Shown here in pieces: positions 10,801-17,847 of a stretch of DNA of 64,000 bases. Origin of the DNA: Bacillus sp. (in: firmicutes). GTDB lineage: Bacteria; Bacillota; Bacilli; Bacillales; Bacillaceae_J. The notes below the pieces were generated by a model. The model did not search any database and was not told where the DNA came from. It worked only from the letters and a program-made list of their open reading frames with translations. Position numbers and translations under genes: made by a program. Every line of letters begins with the position of its first letter. The first letter of the stretch is position 1. The stretch spans positions 291,191 to 355,190 of the forward strand of contig DUSF01000037.1 of assembly GCA_012842745.1 (NCBI GenBank), read 5' to 3'.

Positions 10801-11561
10801 TTTTCTATTTGATTTCGCAAAAATTGCTCTAATCTATCATATTCGTTAAGCGTGTGACTTAAATTTTTTAGCGATGTAAAAAACAAACCATCGAAATTCA
10901 CGCCCCAGCCTTGGAATGACTCAATAACACTAGTTTTATAGGATTCAAAACTTAATTCGGCTTCATTATGCTTATCAATCATATTAATGACTAAGTAGAC
11001 CGGCTTGCCACGATCCTTTAATGTTTTCGTAAATGAAAAATTAAGCTCTGATTGAACATGGTTATAGTCCATGACATATAAAACAACATCAGCTAAATGC
11101 AGCGCTGATTCTGTTGAAATGCGGTGGGCATCATGTGTTGAATCAATTCCTGGTGTGTCCATAATCGAAACATCTTCAGGCAGAAGAATATCTTTGTCGC
11201 TTATTTCAATCGAATCGACATTTTCGCCATCTTTTGCAAAGCTTTTGACGACGTCATAATCATATGGAGCCGGAAATTCAACAGGCTCTGCATGCTTGTA
11301 GTAAACGCGCGCATAGCTTTTTCCTTTTTTGATTTTGACGAGATTGGCACTCGTTGGAATCGGGCTAGAAGGCAAAACTTCTTTTCCCATAAAATGATTC
11401 ATCATTGTCGACTTTCCAGCCGAAAAGTGGCCGCAAAAAGCAATCATAAATTCGTTGTTTTCGACTTTTTCAACAAGCTGCTTTACTTTTTCAGCATTGT
11501 CGCTGTCACCTTTTTTTTGTAATTCTAAATATAAAGCTACTAAACGATTCATTTCTGTCAT
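7896..11561 (-). CDS. dynA: Bacterial double dynamin-like GTPase
   Basis: 1221 residues, close to the roughly 1190 of B. subtilis DynA, and built as two fused dynamin modules. The first has G1 GHFSAGKSTMMNHF near residue 43, G3 MDTPGID near 134 and G4 NMIDKHNE near 192. The second has G1 GAFSAGKSSFANALIG near 640, G3 LVDTPGAD near 800 and G4 NAADLAKS near 860. Long helical stalk regions follow each GTPase head. DynA tethers and fuses membranes in trans and contributes to membrane repair and phage tolerance in B. subtilis. It is upstream of a CBS/HEPN-like gene. Confidence 0.95.
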   Translation of the reverse strand: MTEMNRLVALYLELQKKGDSDNAEKVKQLVEKVENNEFMIAFCGHFSAGKSTMMNHFMGKEVLPSSPIPTSANLVKIKKGKSYARVYYKHAEPVEFPAPYDYDVVKSFAKDGENVDSIEISDKDILLPEDVSIMDTPGIDSTHDAHRISTESALHLADVVLYVMDYNHVQSELNFSFTKTLKDRGKPVYLVINMIDKHNEAELSFESYKTSVIESFQGWGVNFDGLFFTSLKNLSHTLNEYDRLEQFLRNQIENKDELLLKSVITSVKPLIEEHLQFFDHEHEEERHAYEGQLEELPENERKRVLQEVAKLGERQAFLLHKKNHLKSEFEAGIKKIMDNAYLMPAATRDLAHSYLEACQADFKIGFLFSKKKTEEERNARLQAFYESFKKQVEAQLDWHIKDFAVRFFKENNIENEAFVNSIFEEITVEFEVQFLEELVKKGAGLTGEYILNYTNDVSNEIKRLYKNRVMEKFAEGQALVDVAIDRELSEVEANLANYTQYKDAVDGLNMLQQKREELEANLLELLTEPLPQAVLEQTINWLKQFVVSTPTIEIKQMEMAQKTEQNESNVEVQEQAQNNPEVLSDYVHATDDFNVKERLEQTVGKLKTAIRSLQGIKGIHTLASDMAAKASRLHDNRFTVALFGAFSAGKSSFANALIGEKLLPVSPNPTTATINKILPASAEHPHGTVLVKIKTKEQIFKDVEQSLALFQKTCRSMDEALSIINSLTYGGNDPKEKPHYSFLKAVQIGYDFIADKLGEVLTVDLKAFEDYVAKEEKSCFVEWIELYYDCPLTEQGITLVDTPGADSINARHTGVAFEYIKNADAILFVTYYNHAFSRADREFLIQLGRVKEAFEMDKMFFVVNAADLAKSEEELKIVIDYVGDELKKFGIRFPRIYPLSSKLALEEKLQMMEGHAVSNESKIAVFEQAFHSFIMNDLVQISIQSAHEDLKRAVLALNNIIATAKESDEVKQQKRLNAEQAKKQITEKIQTKEFKVEERSLAQEIEELLFYVAQRIFFRFNDFYNEAFNPSSLRDDGRDLKKAIQSCLEELLVNIGFDLSQEMRATSLRVENHLNKLLKDVHHSVEGMIEGIHPISLLPIEARQFDTMEFENAFEELSRDPFKSVLSIFKGPKSFFEQGGKMKLREELERLIKEPVHSYIEAQTAQFKTVYDAYLLQHLGEVMAEATVEVDDYFDGYFAALSETIDIEKLENAKAEIAAII

Positions 11562-11679
11562 AGTTGAATTTTTTCCCTCTCATAATTATGCAATATATCT
11601 TTTCACCTTATGTTATCAATTGTAGAGCATTTGCTCAATTATTTTTCGAAAAAAGGTAGAATTTTGTCATATAAAAAAA

Positions 11680-11713
11680 GACATGAAGAGCGATTAACGC
11701 GTGGTTTCATGCC
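11680..11713 (-). terminator. Terminator of the 29-residue ORF transcript
   Basis: An imperfect hairpin (GACATGAA...TTTCATGCC) is followed on the minus strand by seven T. It lies about 20 bp past the stop of the micro-ORF at 11736 and would end that short transcript before dynA. Confidence 0.7.
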
Positions 11714-11735
11714 TTTTAAAAGGTTAATTATTTTT

Positions 11736-11825
11736 TTATCGTGTCTTTGGGTCGACTTTGTGTAAAAGATAATACATTAAGAGTCCATATGTCGTAAATG
11801 TCACTGAAATAAAGGTGAAAACCAT
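11736..11825 (-). CDS. 29-residue single-span membrane micro-protein
   Basis: The ORF encodes a hydrophobic peptide starting MVFTFISVTFTTYGLLMYY and ending HKVDPKTR: one transmembrane span and a short positively charged tail. GGACGGTG lies 7 nt before the ATG. Support for a real gene comes from its surroundings: a sigma-A-like promoter, a Fur-box match just downstream of the -10, and a terminator after the stop. All are on the same strand in a gap that otherwise has no gene. I do not recognise the family. It is not like the basic Fbp proteins of B. subtilis. Confidence 0.55.
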   Translation of the reverse strand: MVFTFISVTFTTYGLLMYYLLHKVDPKTR

Positions 11826-11866
11826 TTTTCAACACCGTCCATTCTTAGTTAATACCTTATCAATAG

Positions 11867-11881
11867 TGATAACCATTATCA
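11867..11881. promoter_or_regulatory. Fur box
   Basis: TGATAACCATTATCA matches the 7-1-7 Fur core TGATAATNATTATCA at 13 of 14 defined positions. It lies between the -10 of the adjacent promoter and the micro-ORF, where a repressor would block transcription under iron-replete conditions. Confidence 0.7.
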
Positions 11882-11896
11882 TTTATCTTTAATTTT

Positions 11897-11925
11897 ATAA
11901 TAACATCATTGATAGACATTTTCAA
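11897..11925 (-). promoter_or_regulatory. Sigma-A promoter for the 29-residue ORF
   Basis: On the minus strand, -35 TTGAAA (11920-11925) and -10 TATTAT (11897-11902) are separated by exactly 17 bp. The predicted start near 11890 is beside the Fur box. Confidence 0.65.
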
Positions 11926-11973
11926 TAAGAAATTGCAGGGATTTTAATCGTTTACATTTTTAAAATTTATTAA

Positions 11974-12534
11974 CTATGAACGTTCTCTTGTTGGGGCAAA
12001 TCTTGGACGTTGATAAAATACAGCTTTATAGTTGGTTTCTCTTATTAATGCATTTTCCTCGATTGGAATGCGAATGCTTAATGCAATCATGTTTAGTAAA
12101 GAAAAAATAGCTGCTGTTAAGTGGGCGTTGAATAGTAATGGTATAACTAAAATCTCAATGACAACAACTAAGTAATTAGGATGACGTATAAATTTATATG
12201 GGCCTTTTGAAATAATATTTACATTCGGAACGACAATGATTTTCGTATTCCAAAATTTACCTAAAGATAGCAAACTCCAAACTCGTAGGACTTGTGCCAA
12301 TGTGAAAAATAGTAAAAACAATGGCCATAAAGATGAAATAGGCTTTTCCAAAAGCGTTACTTCTAAAATTAATGACATGAAAAACAAAATATGGACAAGG
12401 ACAATATACTTGTAATGCTTATTTCCAACTTCAAAGCCACCATTTGCTTTCATCCATTTTTCATTTTTTCTTGCAATCTTAAGCTCAACTACTCTTTCCA
12501 AAATAATGAGCGAAATAAAAAATATAAAAAACAT
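11974..12534 (-). CDS. ypbQ: Isoprenylcysteine carboxyl methyltransferase-family alkylpyrone methyltransferase
   Basis: 186 residues from the ATG at 12534, which has GAGAGGG upstream and follows the bpsA stop by 13 bp. Four to five transmembrane segments are followed by the ICMT-type signature GPYKFIRHPNYLVVVIEIL and a terminal RIPIEENALIRETNYKAVF region typical of this SAM-dependent membrane methyltransferase family. In B. subtilis the equivalent BpsB/YpbQ methylates alkylpyrones made by the type III polyketide synthase encoded just upstream. The arrangement here is identical. Confidence 0.88.
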   Translation of the reverse strand: MFFIFFISLIILERVVELKIARKNEKWMKANGGFEVGNKHYKYIVLVHILFFMSLILEVTLLEKPISSLWPLFLLFFTLAQVLRVWSLLSLGKFWNTKIIVVPNVNIISKGPYKFIRHPNYLVVVIEILVIPLLFNAHLTAAIFSLLNMIALSIRIPIEENALIRETNYKAVFYQRPRFAPTRERS

Positions 12535-12547
12535 TCGGCATCCCTCT

Positions 12548-13636
12548 CTATTCAAAACGTAGTAATAAAAGCTCGGAACTAAAGCCAGGCCCAACTGCTA
12601 CAGCCAATCCTATATCCCCTTGTTGTGCCTCCTTTTCTAAAAATCTCTGCAATACATAAAAAATAGTTGCTGACGACATATTCCCATAGCTTGATAACAC
12701 TTCTAGCGGAATCTTTATTTTATCTGGGGCTAATTGTAAGGCCTCTTGATAGGCTTCCAACACTTTTTTACCACCAGGGTGGGCTACAAAATGCTGAATA
12801 TCGTTGATTGATAAATTTTGCTCTAGCAAAAATTTTTCGACATTGCTGCGCACCGCTGTTCGAACAATTGTAGGTATATCTTTTGAAAAAACAACAAAAA
12901 AGCCCTCATCCTTTATATCCCACCCCATCACATCTTCTGAATCAGCCATTAATTTTGATTCGGTTGCTTGAATAGTCGGTAAATATGGATGTTGCTCTGT
13001 TCTTATAATGTCTGCCTCAGATCCACAAACTAAAGCACAGGCAACCCCATCTGCAAAAAGGGAAGTTCCAACTAAATTACTTTTGGAGTGATCGTTTTTT
13101 TGGAATGTTAAACTGCAAAGTTCAACACTGAGAACAAGGACCTTGGCTTTTGGAAATGCGGTGCAATATTCAAATGCTCTTGAAAGCCCGGCTGCACCTC
13201 CGGCACAGCCCAATCCCCAAATCGGAATTCGTTTGCAATGTTTTTGAAATGGAAGTTGATTCATGATTCTAGCTTCGATGCTAGGTGTAGCGATTCCACT
13301 TGAAGAGATATAAAAAATGGCTTCTATTTCCTCGTAACGAACCACGCCTCGTAAACATGTCGGATTTTCAAGACAATCCTTAATTGCGAGTATTCCAAAC
13401 TGGACCGCTTTTTCAATAAAAACTTGATTTTTCTCAGCAAATGAATGTTCTTCTTTAAACCATTCAAGCGGTACAGCAAAATATCGTTCCTTGATCTGAC
13501 CATTTTCAAAGACTTTTAACAATCGGTCGATTTCTTGAAAGGAATCTTTGAATAGTTCTCGAACAAATTGCACAGTTGTTCCCTGAGTTATTTTATAGGG
13601 TGGTGTATACAATCCTACAGATGCAATCCTAGCCAT
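12548..13636 (-). CDS. bpsA: Type III polyketide synthase (alkylpyrone synthase)
   Basis: 362 residues from the ATG at 13636 (AAGAGGT 8 nt upstream). Chalcone/stilbene synthase fold with the catalytic Cys in PIWGLGCAGGAAGLSRAF, His in FVAHPGGKKVLEAY and Asn in SSYGNMSSATI. These enzymes extend long-chain fatty acyl-CoA with malonyl-CoA to tri- and tetraketide pyrones and resorcinols. It forms a two-gene operon with ypbQ. A hairpin with a U-run in its leader suggests transcriptional attenuation. Confidence 0.93.
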   Translation of the reverse strand: MARIASVGLYTPPYKITQGTTVQFVRELFKDSFQEIDRLLKVFENGQIKERYFAVPLEWFKEEHSFAEKNQVFIEKAVQFGILAIKDCLENPTCLRGVVRYEEIEAIFYISSSGIATPSIEARIMNQLPFQKHCKRIPIWGLGCAGGAAGLSRAFEYCTAFPKAKVLVLSVELCSLTFQKNDHSKSNLVGTSLFADGVACALVCGSEADIIRTEQHPYLPTIQATESKLMADSEDVMGWDIKDEGFFVVFSKDIPTIVRTAVRSNVEKFLLEQNLSINDIQHFVAHPGGKKVLEAYQEALQLAPDKIKIPLEVLSSYGNMSSATIFYVLQRFLEKEAQQGDIGLAVAVGPGFSSELLLLRFE

Positions 13637-13708
13637 ATTTTGGACCTCTTTCCTCTTTTGATTACTAGCTATATTTTCCAATTGCGGCGATTTTTACTCA
13701 TGCAAAAA

Positions 13709-13733
13709 AACCTCCCTACATCGTAGAGAGGTT
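13709..13733 (-). terminator. Terminator-like hairpin in the bpsA leader
   Basis: On the minus strand AACCTCTCTAC pairs with GTAGGGAGGTT (one internal mismatch) and is followed by seven T. No minus-strand gene lies between it and the divergent CheX-like gene, so it sits inside the bpsA 5' leader or ends a short leader RNA. Confidence 0.55.
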
Positions 13734-13886
13734 GAAATGAATTCCTAAATAGAATTCTGACGTTATGAAGGATTGTTGTGCATTTTTATTATAACCAATT
13801 CGGCATATTATTTCATTGTCAACTCTTTCCTAAATTTCTTATAAAATTTGTGAATATATCAAAATTAGTCATTCACTCTTTACAAT

Positions 13887-13927
13887 TTTATGGTATTATA
13901 TACCCAGTCTTTATGGTATTATATACC
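13887..13927. repeat. Tandem near-palindromic 18-bp repeats between bpsA and the CheX-like gene
   Basis: Two identical 18-bp copies (13887-13904 and 13910-13927) are spaced 23 bp start to start. Each contains GGTATTATATACC, an inverted repeat (GGTAT/ATACC) that reads as a -10-like TATAAT on the minus strand. A related TTTATAGTATTATATCCCC is at 15132-15150, upstream of the carbonic anhydrase gene. Confidence 0.6.
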
Positions 13928-13954
13928 TAATCAAAATTTCAAACAAAATAGGGT

Positions 13955-14419
13955 GTGGTTAAGCTGTCTTTAGGAGAAAAAATTACACAAGTTCTAAATG
14001 GCACCATCGAATCGGTTAAAGGTGTGATTCCTGTTCCTCTAGAAATTGGAAAGCCTTCATTAATGGCCGAACCATTACAGCAATCTGAGATGGGGGTTCT
14101 AATTGGAATGGTCGGCCATGTAAGAGGAAGGTTGGTCATCGAAAGTGAGTCAAACACATTTGGTAAAATTGGCGAAATCATGTTTGGAATGCCATTGGAA
14201 GGGGAAATGCTTCATTCGTTTACAGGTGAACTTGGGAATATGATTGCAGGGAATCTATGTACGATTGTAGCCCAAAAAGGTTTAGAAATTGATATTACAC
14301 CGCCAACAGTAATGGTTGGAGCTTCAAAGCTTTACGGTTTTGAGCGAGCTTTTCGTGTTCCAGTTGAGATTAAGGATACTGGTCAAATCCAAATCATTTT
14401 GATGCTCGAAGTAAAGTGA
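13955..14419 (+). CDS. CheX/CheC-family chemotaxis phosphatase-like protein
   Basis: 154 residues. The E-x2-N-x3-GN signature of CheC/CheX/FliY phosphatases is present as GELGNMIAGNLCTIVAQKG near residues 89-107. It has the beta-rich CheX fold length and a single catalytic helix, as in CheX. Such proteins dephosphorylate CheY-P or related response regulators. It stands alone, without chemotaxis neighbours. The GTG at 13955 is used; an AGGGTG element is badly spaced for it, so the start is uncertain. Confidence 0.75.
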   Translation: MVKLSLGEKITQVLNGTIESVKGVIPVPLEIGKPSLMAEPLQQSEMGVLIGMVGHVRGRLVIESESNTFGKIGEIMFGMPLEGEMLHSFTGELGNMIAGNLCTIVAQKGLEIDITPPTVMVGASKLYGFERAFRVPVEIKDTGQIQIILMLEVK

Positions 14420-14452
14420 TAGAAAAATGAAAAATGCTGCTAAATAAAAAAG

Positions 14453-14480
14453 TGAGGCTGACCATTTAAAGTTAGCCTCA
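14453..14480. terminator. Bidirectional terminator between CheX-like gene and carbonic anhydrase
   Basis: TGAGGCT (14453-14459) pairs with AGCCTCA (14474-14480), extended by AC/GT inside. An A-run precedes it, so on the minus strand it ends in T's. Confidence 0.75.
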
Positions 14481-14496
14481 TCTACCCTAGTATAAA

Positions 14497-15099
14497 TTAA
14501 ATAGAATGTTTCATTTCTTCTTTTCCAGTTCCCTCTTGAAATTCATATCCGTCCACAATAACATCTAATTTCCCAGTTTCAGGGTTAATGACTAAGCCAT
14601 GAACTGCTACATCCTTTGGAAAAAGCGGATGATTTCGAATTCTATTAACAGATTCTTGAACACTTTCACCTACATTTGAAAATCCTAACAACCACTGATC
14701 GATATCAATCCCTGCATGGCGTAAAATATCAATTTTTTCTCGTGAAATCCCAGATAAAATAGCTTTATCCAAAATTTGATTTGCAGACAGCCCAGTCATC
14801 CCGCAATCATGATGACCAACAACAAAAACTTCCTTGGCATTTAATGAGTAAACAGCTACTAAAATACTCCTCATAATACTTCCGAATGGGTGGGATACAA
14901 GTGCACCCGCATTTTTGATAATTTTTGCATCACCATGTTTAATATTCATCGCAGATGGTAGCAAATCTGTCAGCCTAGCATCCATACAAGTTAAAATGAC
15001 CATCTTTTTATCCGGAAACTTGGTTGTCTTAAATTGTTCGTATTCTTTATTTTTTACAAATTGTTCGTTATGAACTAAAACTTCATGCAATCGCTTCAT
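14497..15099 (-). CDS. Beta-class carbonic anhydrase
   Basis: 200 residues. Zinc ligands and the active-site dyad are visible: CMDARLTDLLP near 38-48 (Cys and the Asp-Arg pair) and GHHDCGMTG near 95-103 (His and Cys). The enzyme interconverts CO2 and bicarbonate in the cytoplasm. It resembles B. subtilis YtiB. It is monocistronic, with a terminator downstream and a TATAAT-like element upstream near 15134-15145 on its strand. Confidence 0.92.
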   Translation of the reverse strand: MKRLHEVLVHNEQFVKNKEYEQFKTTKFPDKKMVILTCMDARLTDLLPSAMNIKHGDAKIIKNAGALVSHPFGSIMRSILVAVYSLNAKEVFVVGHHDCGMTGLSANQILDKAILSGISREKIDILRHAGIDIDQWLLGFSNVGESVQESVNRIRNHPLFPKDVAVHGLVINPETGKLDVIVDGYEFQEGTGKEEMKHSI

Positions 15100-15465
15100 C
15101 CTTATTATAACCTCCCAGATCCATTTATTATTTTATAGTATTATATCCCCAAAAACACCTACTAATTAACAACAAATTTCTACATTTTCACCTATTAAAT
15201 AACGAATTATTTATCATGTAAAGAACAATCTTAATGATCTATTTCACATTCTGTTCACAACTTTCTCACCTTAAACCCTTACGTATCAAGGAACATGATG
15301 TTTTCACTATGTAGATAGTTTTTATATTATTTGTGAACATTTTGTGAAAAATATCAAAATGTGATGGATTCGATTTGTTTCTTTTGTAATATAAAAGCAT
15401 AATGTTAGTTTTACTTCAAATTTGTTTGACTAAAAATTATTTTTTATTAGAAGGGATGTGATTAA
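15100..15465 (+). promoter_or_regulatory. Control region of the ba3 oxidase operon with ResD-like repeats
   Basis: A 366-bp gene-free stretch. Two tandem elements, TTTGTGAAC (15330-15338) and TTTGTGAAA (15341-15349), match the TTTGTGAAT sequence reported for ResD binding in B. subtilis. A reverse-oriented GTTCACAAC lies near 15254. The region is AT-rich, and no confident -35/-10 pair could be fixed. Oxygen-limited ResDE control is inferred. Confidence 0.45.
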
Positions 15466-15606
15466 ATGGCAAAACTTGAGACGCATCACAAAACTGAAGT
15501 AGAGGATAGCAATTCCTTAAAAGGTACTTTAGTTTCAGTTGCTATTCTCGGAATCATTCTTCTTGGTACTTGGATTGGAGTATTTAATTTATTCTTAACA
15601 CGCTAA
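15466..15606 (+). CDS. ba3-type cytochrome oxidase subunit IIa
   Basis: 46 residues: a short hydrophilic N-terminus followed by one transmembrane helix (about 20-43, ending NLFLTR). AAGGGATG lies 7 nt before the ATG. It starts 170 bp before the CuA subunit and has the size and single-helix design of the small subunit IIa/CbaD of ba3 oxidases (Thermus type). It is the first gene of a three-gene operon. Identification rests on position and topology more than on specific residues. Confidence 0.75.
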   Translation: MAKLETHHKTEVEDSNSLKGTLVSVAILGIILLGTWIGVFNLFLTR

Positions 15607-15635
15607 TTGTTAATTGAAAGGAGTCATCAGAATCC

Positions 15636-16115
15636 ATGCACATTCATAAGTACGAAAAAATTTGGTTGCTATCGGGGATTGCAGCATTACTTGCTTTCAC
15701 AATCACCATTGGAGTAAGTGCGTTTTACATGGGAAATCAACCACCAAGCTGTCTTGTAACAGTTGACCCAGCTAAAGTTAAAACAACAGCTCCATTTGAT
15801 CAACCTGGTCTAAAGCAGGTTGGCGAAAAAGAATATGAATTAGTTGTAGTTGCTTCTGCCTTTAACTACGATGTTGGACCAGACAAAGTCATTAAAATTC
15901 CAGCAGGCTCAAAAGTAAACTTTATTGGTACAACAACTGACGTTATTCATGGTTTTGAAGTAGCTGGAACAAAAGCAAACATGATGTTAGAGCCTGGTTA
16001 TATTAACACAGTTGAAACTACTTTTAATAAACCTGGTAAATTCACAATCGTGTGTAATGAGTATTGTGGTCTTGGACACCATTTAATGTACGCAACAGTG
16101 GAGGTGGTTGAATAA
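15636..16115 (+). CDS. ba3-type cytochrome c oxidase subunit II (CuA)
   Basis: 159 residues. A single N-terminal transmembrane anchor (about 10-32) precedes an extracytoplasmic cupredoxin domain. CuA ligands are visible in TTDVIHGFEV (His) and CNEYCGLGHHLM (two Cys, His and Met). The single anchor and short length, as against the two-helix subunit II of aa3 enzymes, mark the B-type (ba3) family. The stop codon overlaps the subunit I start (TAATG). Confidence 0.93.
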   Translation: MHIHKYEKIWLLSGIAALLAFTITIGVSAFYMGNQPPSCLVTVDPAKVKTTAPFDQPGLKQVGEKEYELVVVASAFNYDVGPDKVIKIPAGSKVNFIGTTTDVIHGFEVAGTKANMMLEPGYINTVETTFNKPGKFTIVCNEYCGLGHHLMYATVEVVE

Positions 16116-17773
16116 TGAAAGGGATCGCAAGTATCGATACTAAAGATGCTAAACTGACGATGGCCCATCTATATGTTGCTTTTATAGCATTATTATTAGG
16201 TGCATTGGCTGGACTATTACAAGTATTTGTACGCTCAGGTAAATTTACTTTACCAGCAGGAATTAATTATTACCAAGTTTTAACCGTTCACGGTGTATTA
16301 TTAGGTCTCGTACTTACTACTTTCTTTATTATTGGATTTATCCTAGCCTCTCAAGCGAAAGTTACTAGCTCACTTACTGCTGGTGAGCGCCGTACTGCTT
16401 GGATTGGTTATACGTTAATGACAATTGGTGTTGCCATTGCTGCTACATTTGTATTGTTAGGTAAAGCTTCTGTTCTATTTACATTCTATGCACCATTAAT
16501 GGCACATCCGTTATTCTATATTGGACTTACATGCGTTGTTGTTGGTAGTTGGATAGAAGGCGGCGTTATTATTAAGCGCCATTTTCGTTGGAAAAAAGCA
16601 AATCCTGGTCAAATTTCACCACTATTAAGCTTTATGGGTGTAGCTACAATTATTCTTTGGTTAGTAGCAGGTCTAGGTTTAGCTACAACTGTTTTAGTGC
16701 AGATTATTCCTTGGTCATTAGAACTTGTACCGGCAATTGATGTATTAATTAGCCGTACATTATTCTGGTATTTCGGTCACCCACTAGTATATTTCTGGTT
16801 AATGCCTGCTTATATGGCTTGGTATGTAATTATACCAAAAATCATCGGTGGTAAAGTCTTTAGTGACGCTTTAGCTCGTCTTTCATTTATATTGTTCTTA
16901 TTATTCTCAATGCCAGTTGGATTCCACCATCAATTGCTAGAGCCAGGTATTGATCCATTCTGGAAATATTTACAGGTAGTTTTAACGTACTTAGTTGTTA
17001 TTCCATCGTTAATGACAGCCTTCACTTTGTTTGCAACGTTTGAATTACGAGGACGTGAATTAGGTGCTACTGGTTTATTCGGCTGGTGGAAAGTGTTACC
17101 TTGGAAAGATGCTCGTTTCTTAGCTCCATTTATGGGTATGTTGTTATTTATTCCTGGGGGAGCTGGCGGTATTGTTAACGCTTCTCACCAAATGAACCAA
17201 CTTGTGCATAACACGATTTGGATTACAGGTCACTTCCATTTAACAGTTGCATCAGCATGTGCATTAACATTCTTTGGTATTACATTCTGGATGGTACCAT
17301 CTATTACTGGTCGTAAATTAACTGATAAAATGAATAAGTTTGCTCTTGTCCAAACTTGGTTATGGACAATCGGTATGGTATTCATGTCAGCAGCGATGCA
17401 TGCAGCAGGGCTACTTGGTGCGCCACGTCGTTCAGCGTTCTCTGAATATGCTGGTAATGCAGACTCATTATCTTGGATTCCTTACCAACTTGCTCAAGCA
17501 GTCGGCGGAACATTCCTATTCGTTGCTGCCCTATTAATGGTTGCAATCTTTATTAACCTAGCATTCTTCGCACCTAAAGGCGAGGAAGAATTCCCAGTTG
17601 CTGTTGTACATGAAGGTGCTGAAAAAACACCAGCTGTGTTTGATAACATTAAAGTTTGGATTGCAGTAACATTTGCATTAATCTTATTTGCATACACAAT
17701 TCCATTTATAGATATGATTCAAAATGCACCTCCAGGATCACCTGGTTGGACTAATGTTATCGGAAGAAACTAA
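16115..17773 (+). CDS. ba3-type cytochrome c oxidase subunit I
   Basis: 552 residues with about 13 transmembrane helices. Heme-copper ligands include the low-spin heme His in QVLTVHGVLLG near 52, CuB ligands in YFGHPLVYFWLMPAY near 220 and VGFHHQLLEPG near 269, and the high-spin/low-spin pair in WITGHFHLTVASA near 371. There is no Glu in helix VI of the aa3 kind, in line with a B-type oxidase that uses a single K-channel. It reduces O2 to water at the membrane, typically with high affinity. It is the last gene of the operon. Confidence 0.94.
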   Translation: MKGIASIDTKDAKLTMAHLYVAFIALLLGALAGLLQVFVRSGKFTLPAGINYYQVLTVHGVLLGLVLTTFFIIGFILASQAKVTSSLTAGERRTAWIGYTLMTIGVAIAATFVLLGKASVLFTFYAPLMAHPLFYIGLTCVVVGSWIEGGVIIKRHFRWKKANPGQISPLLSFMGVATIILWLVAGLGLATTVLVQIIPWSLELVPAIDVLISRTLFWYFGHPLVYFWLMPAYMAWYVIIPKIIGGKVFSDALARLSFILFLLFSMPVGFHHQLLEPGIDPFWKYLQVVLTYLVVIPSLMTAFTLFATFELRGRELGATGLFGWWKVLPWKDARFLAPFMGMLLFIPGGAGGIVNASHQMNQLVHNTIWITGHFHLTVASACALTFFGITFWMVPSITGRKLTDKMNKFALVQTWLWTIGMVFMSAAMHAAGLLGAPRRSAFSEYAGNADSLSWIPYQLAQAVGGTFLFVAALLMVAIFINLAFFAPKGEEEFPVAVVHEGAEKTPAVFDNIKVWIAVTFALILFAYTIPFIDMIQNAPPGSPGWTNVIGRN

Positions 17774-17795
17774 GAAATACTATGAAATAAATCAC

Positions 17796-17837
17796 AAAAG
17801 GGCAGATTCTACAAAAATTTGTAGAATCTGCCCTTTT
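17796..17837. terminator. Bidirectional terminator between oxidase operon and M32 peptidase
   Basis: A perfect 20-bp inverted repeat (17796-17815 with 17818-17837), A-run before and T-run after, serves both converging transcripts. Confidence 0.92.
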
Positions 17838-17847
17838 ACATTTTTAT

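Noticed and set aside
13939..14181. Minus-strand ORF overlapping the CheX-like gene
   Set aside because: Shadow frame; the plus strand carries the conserved CheX signature.
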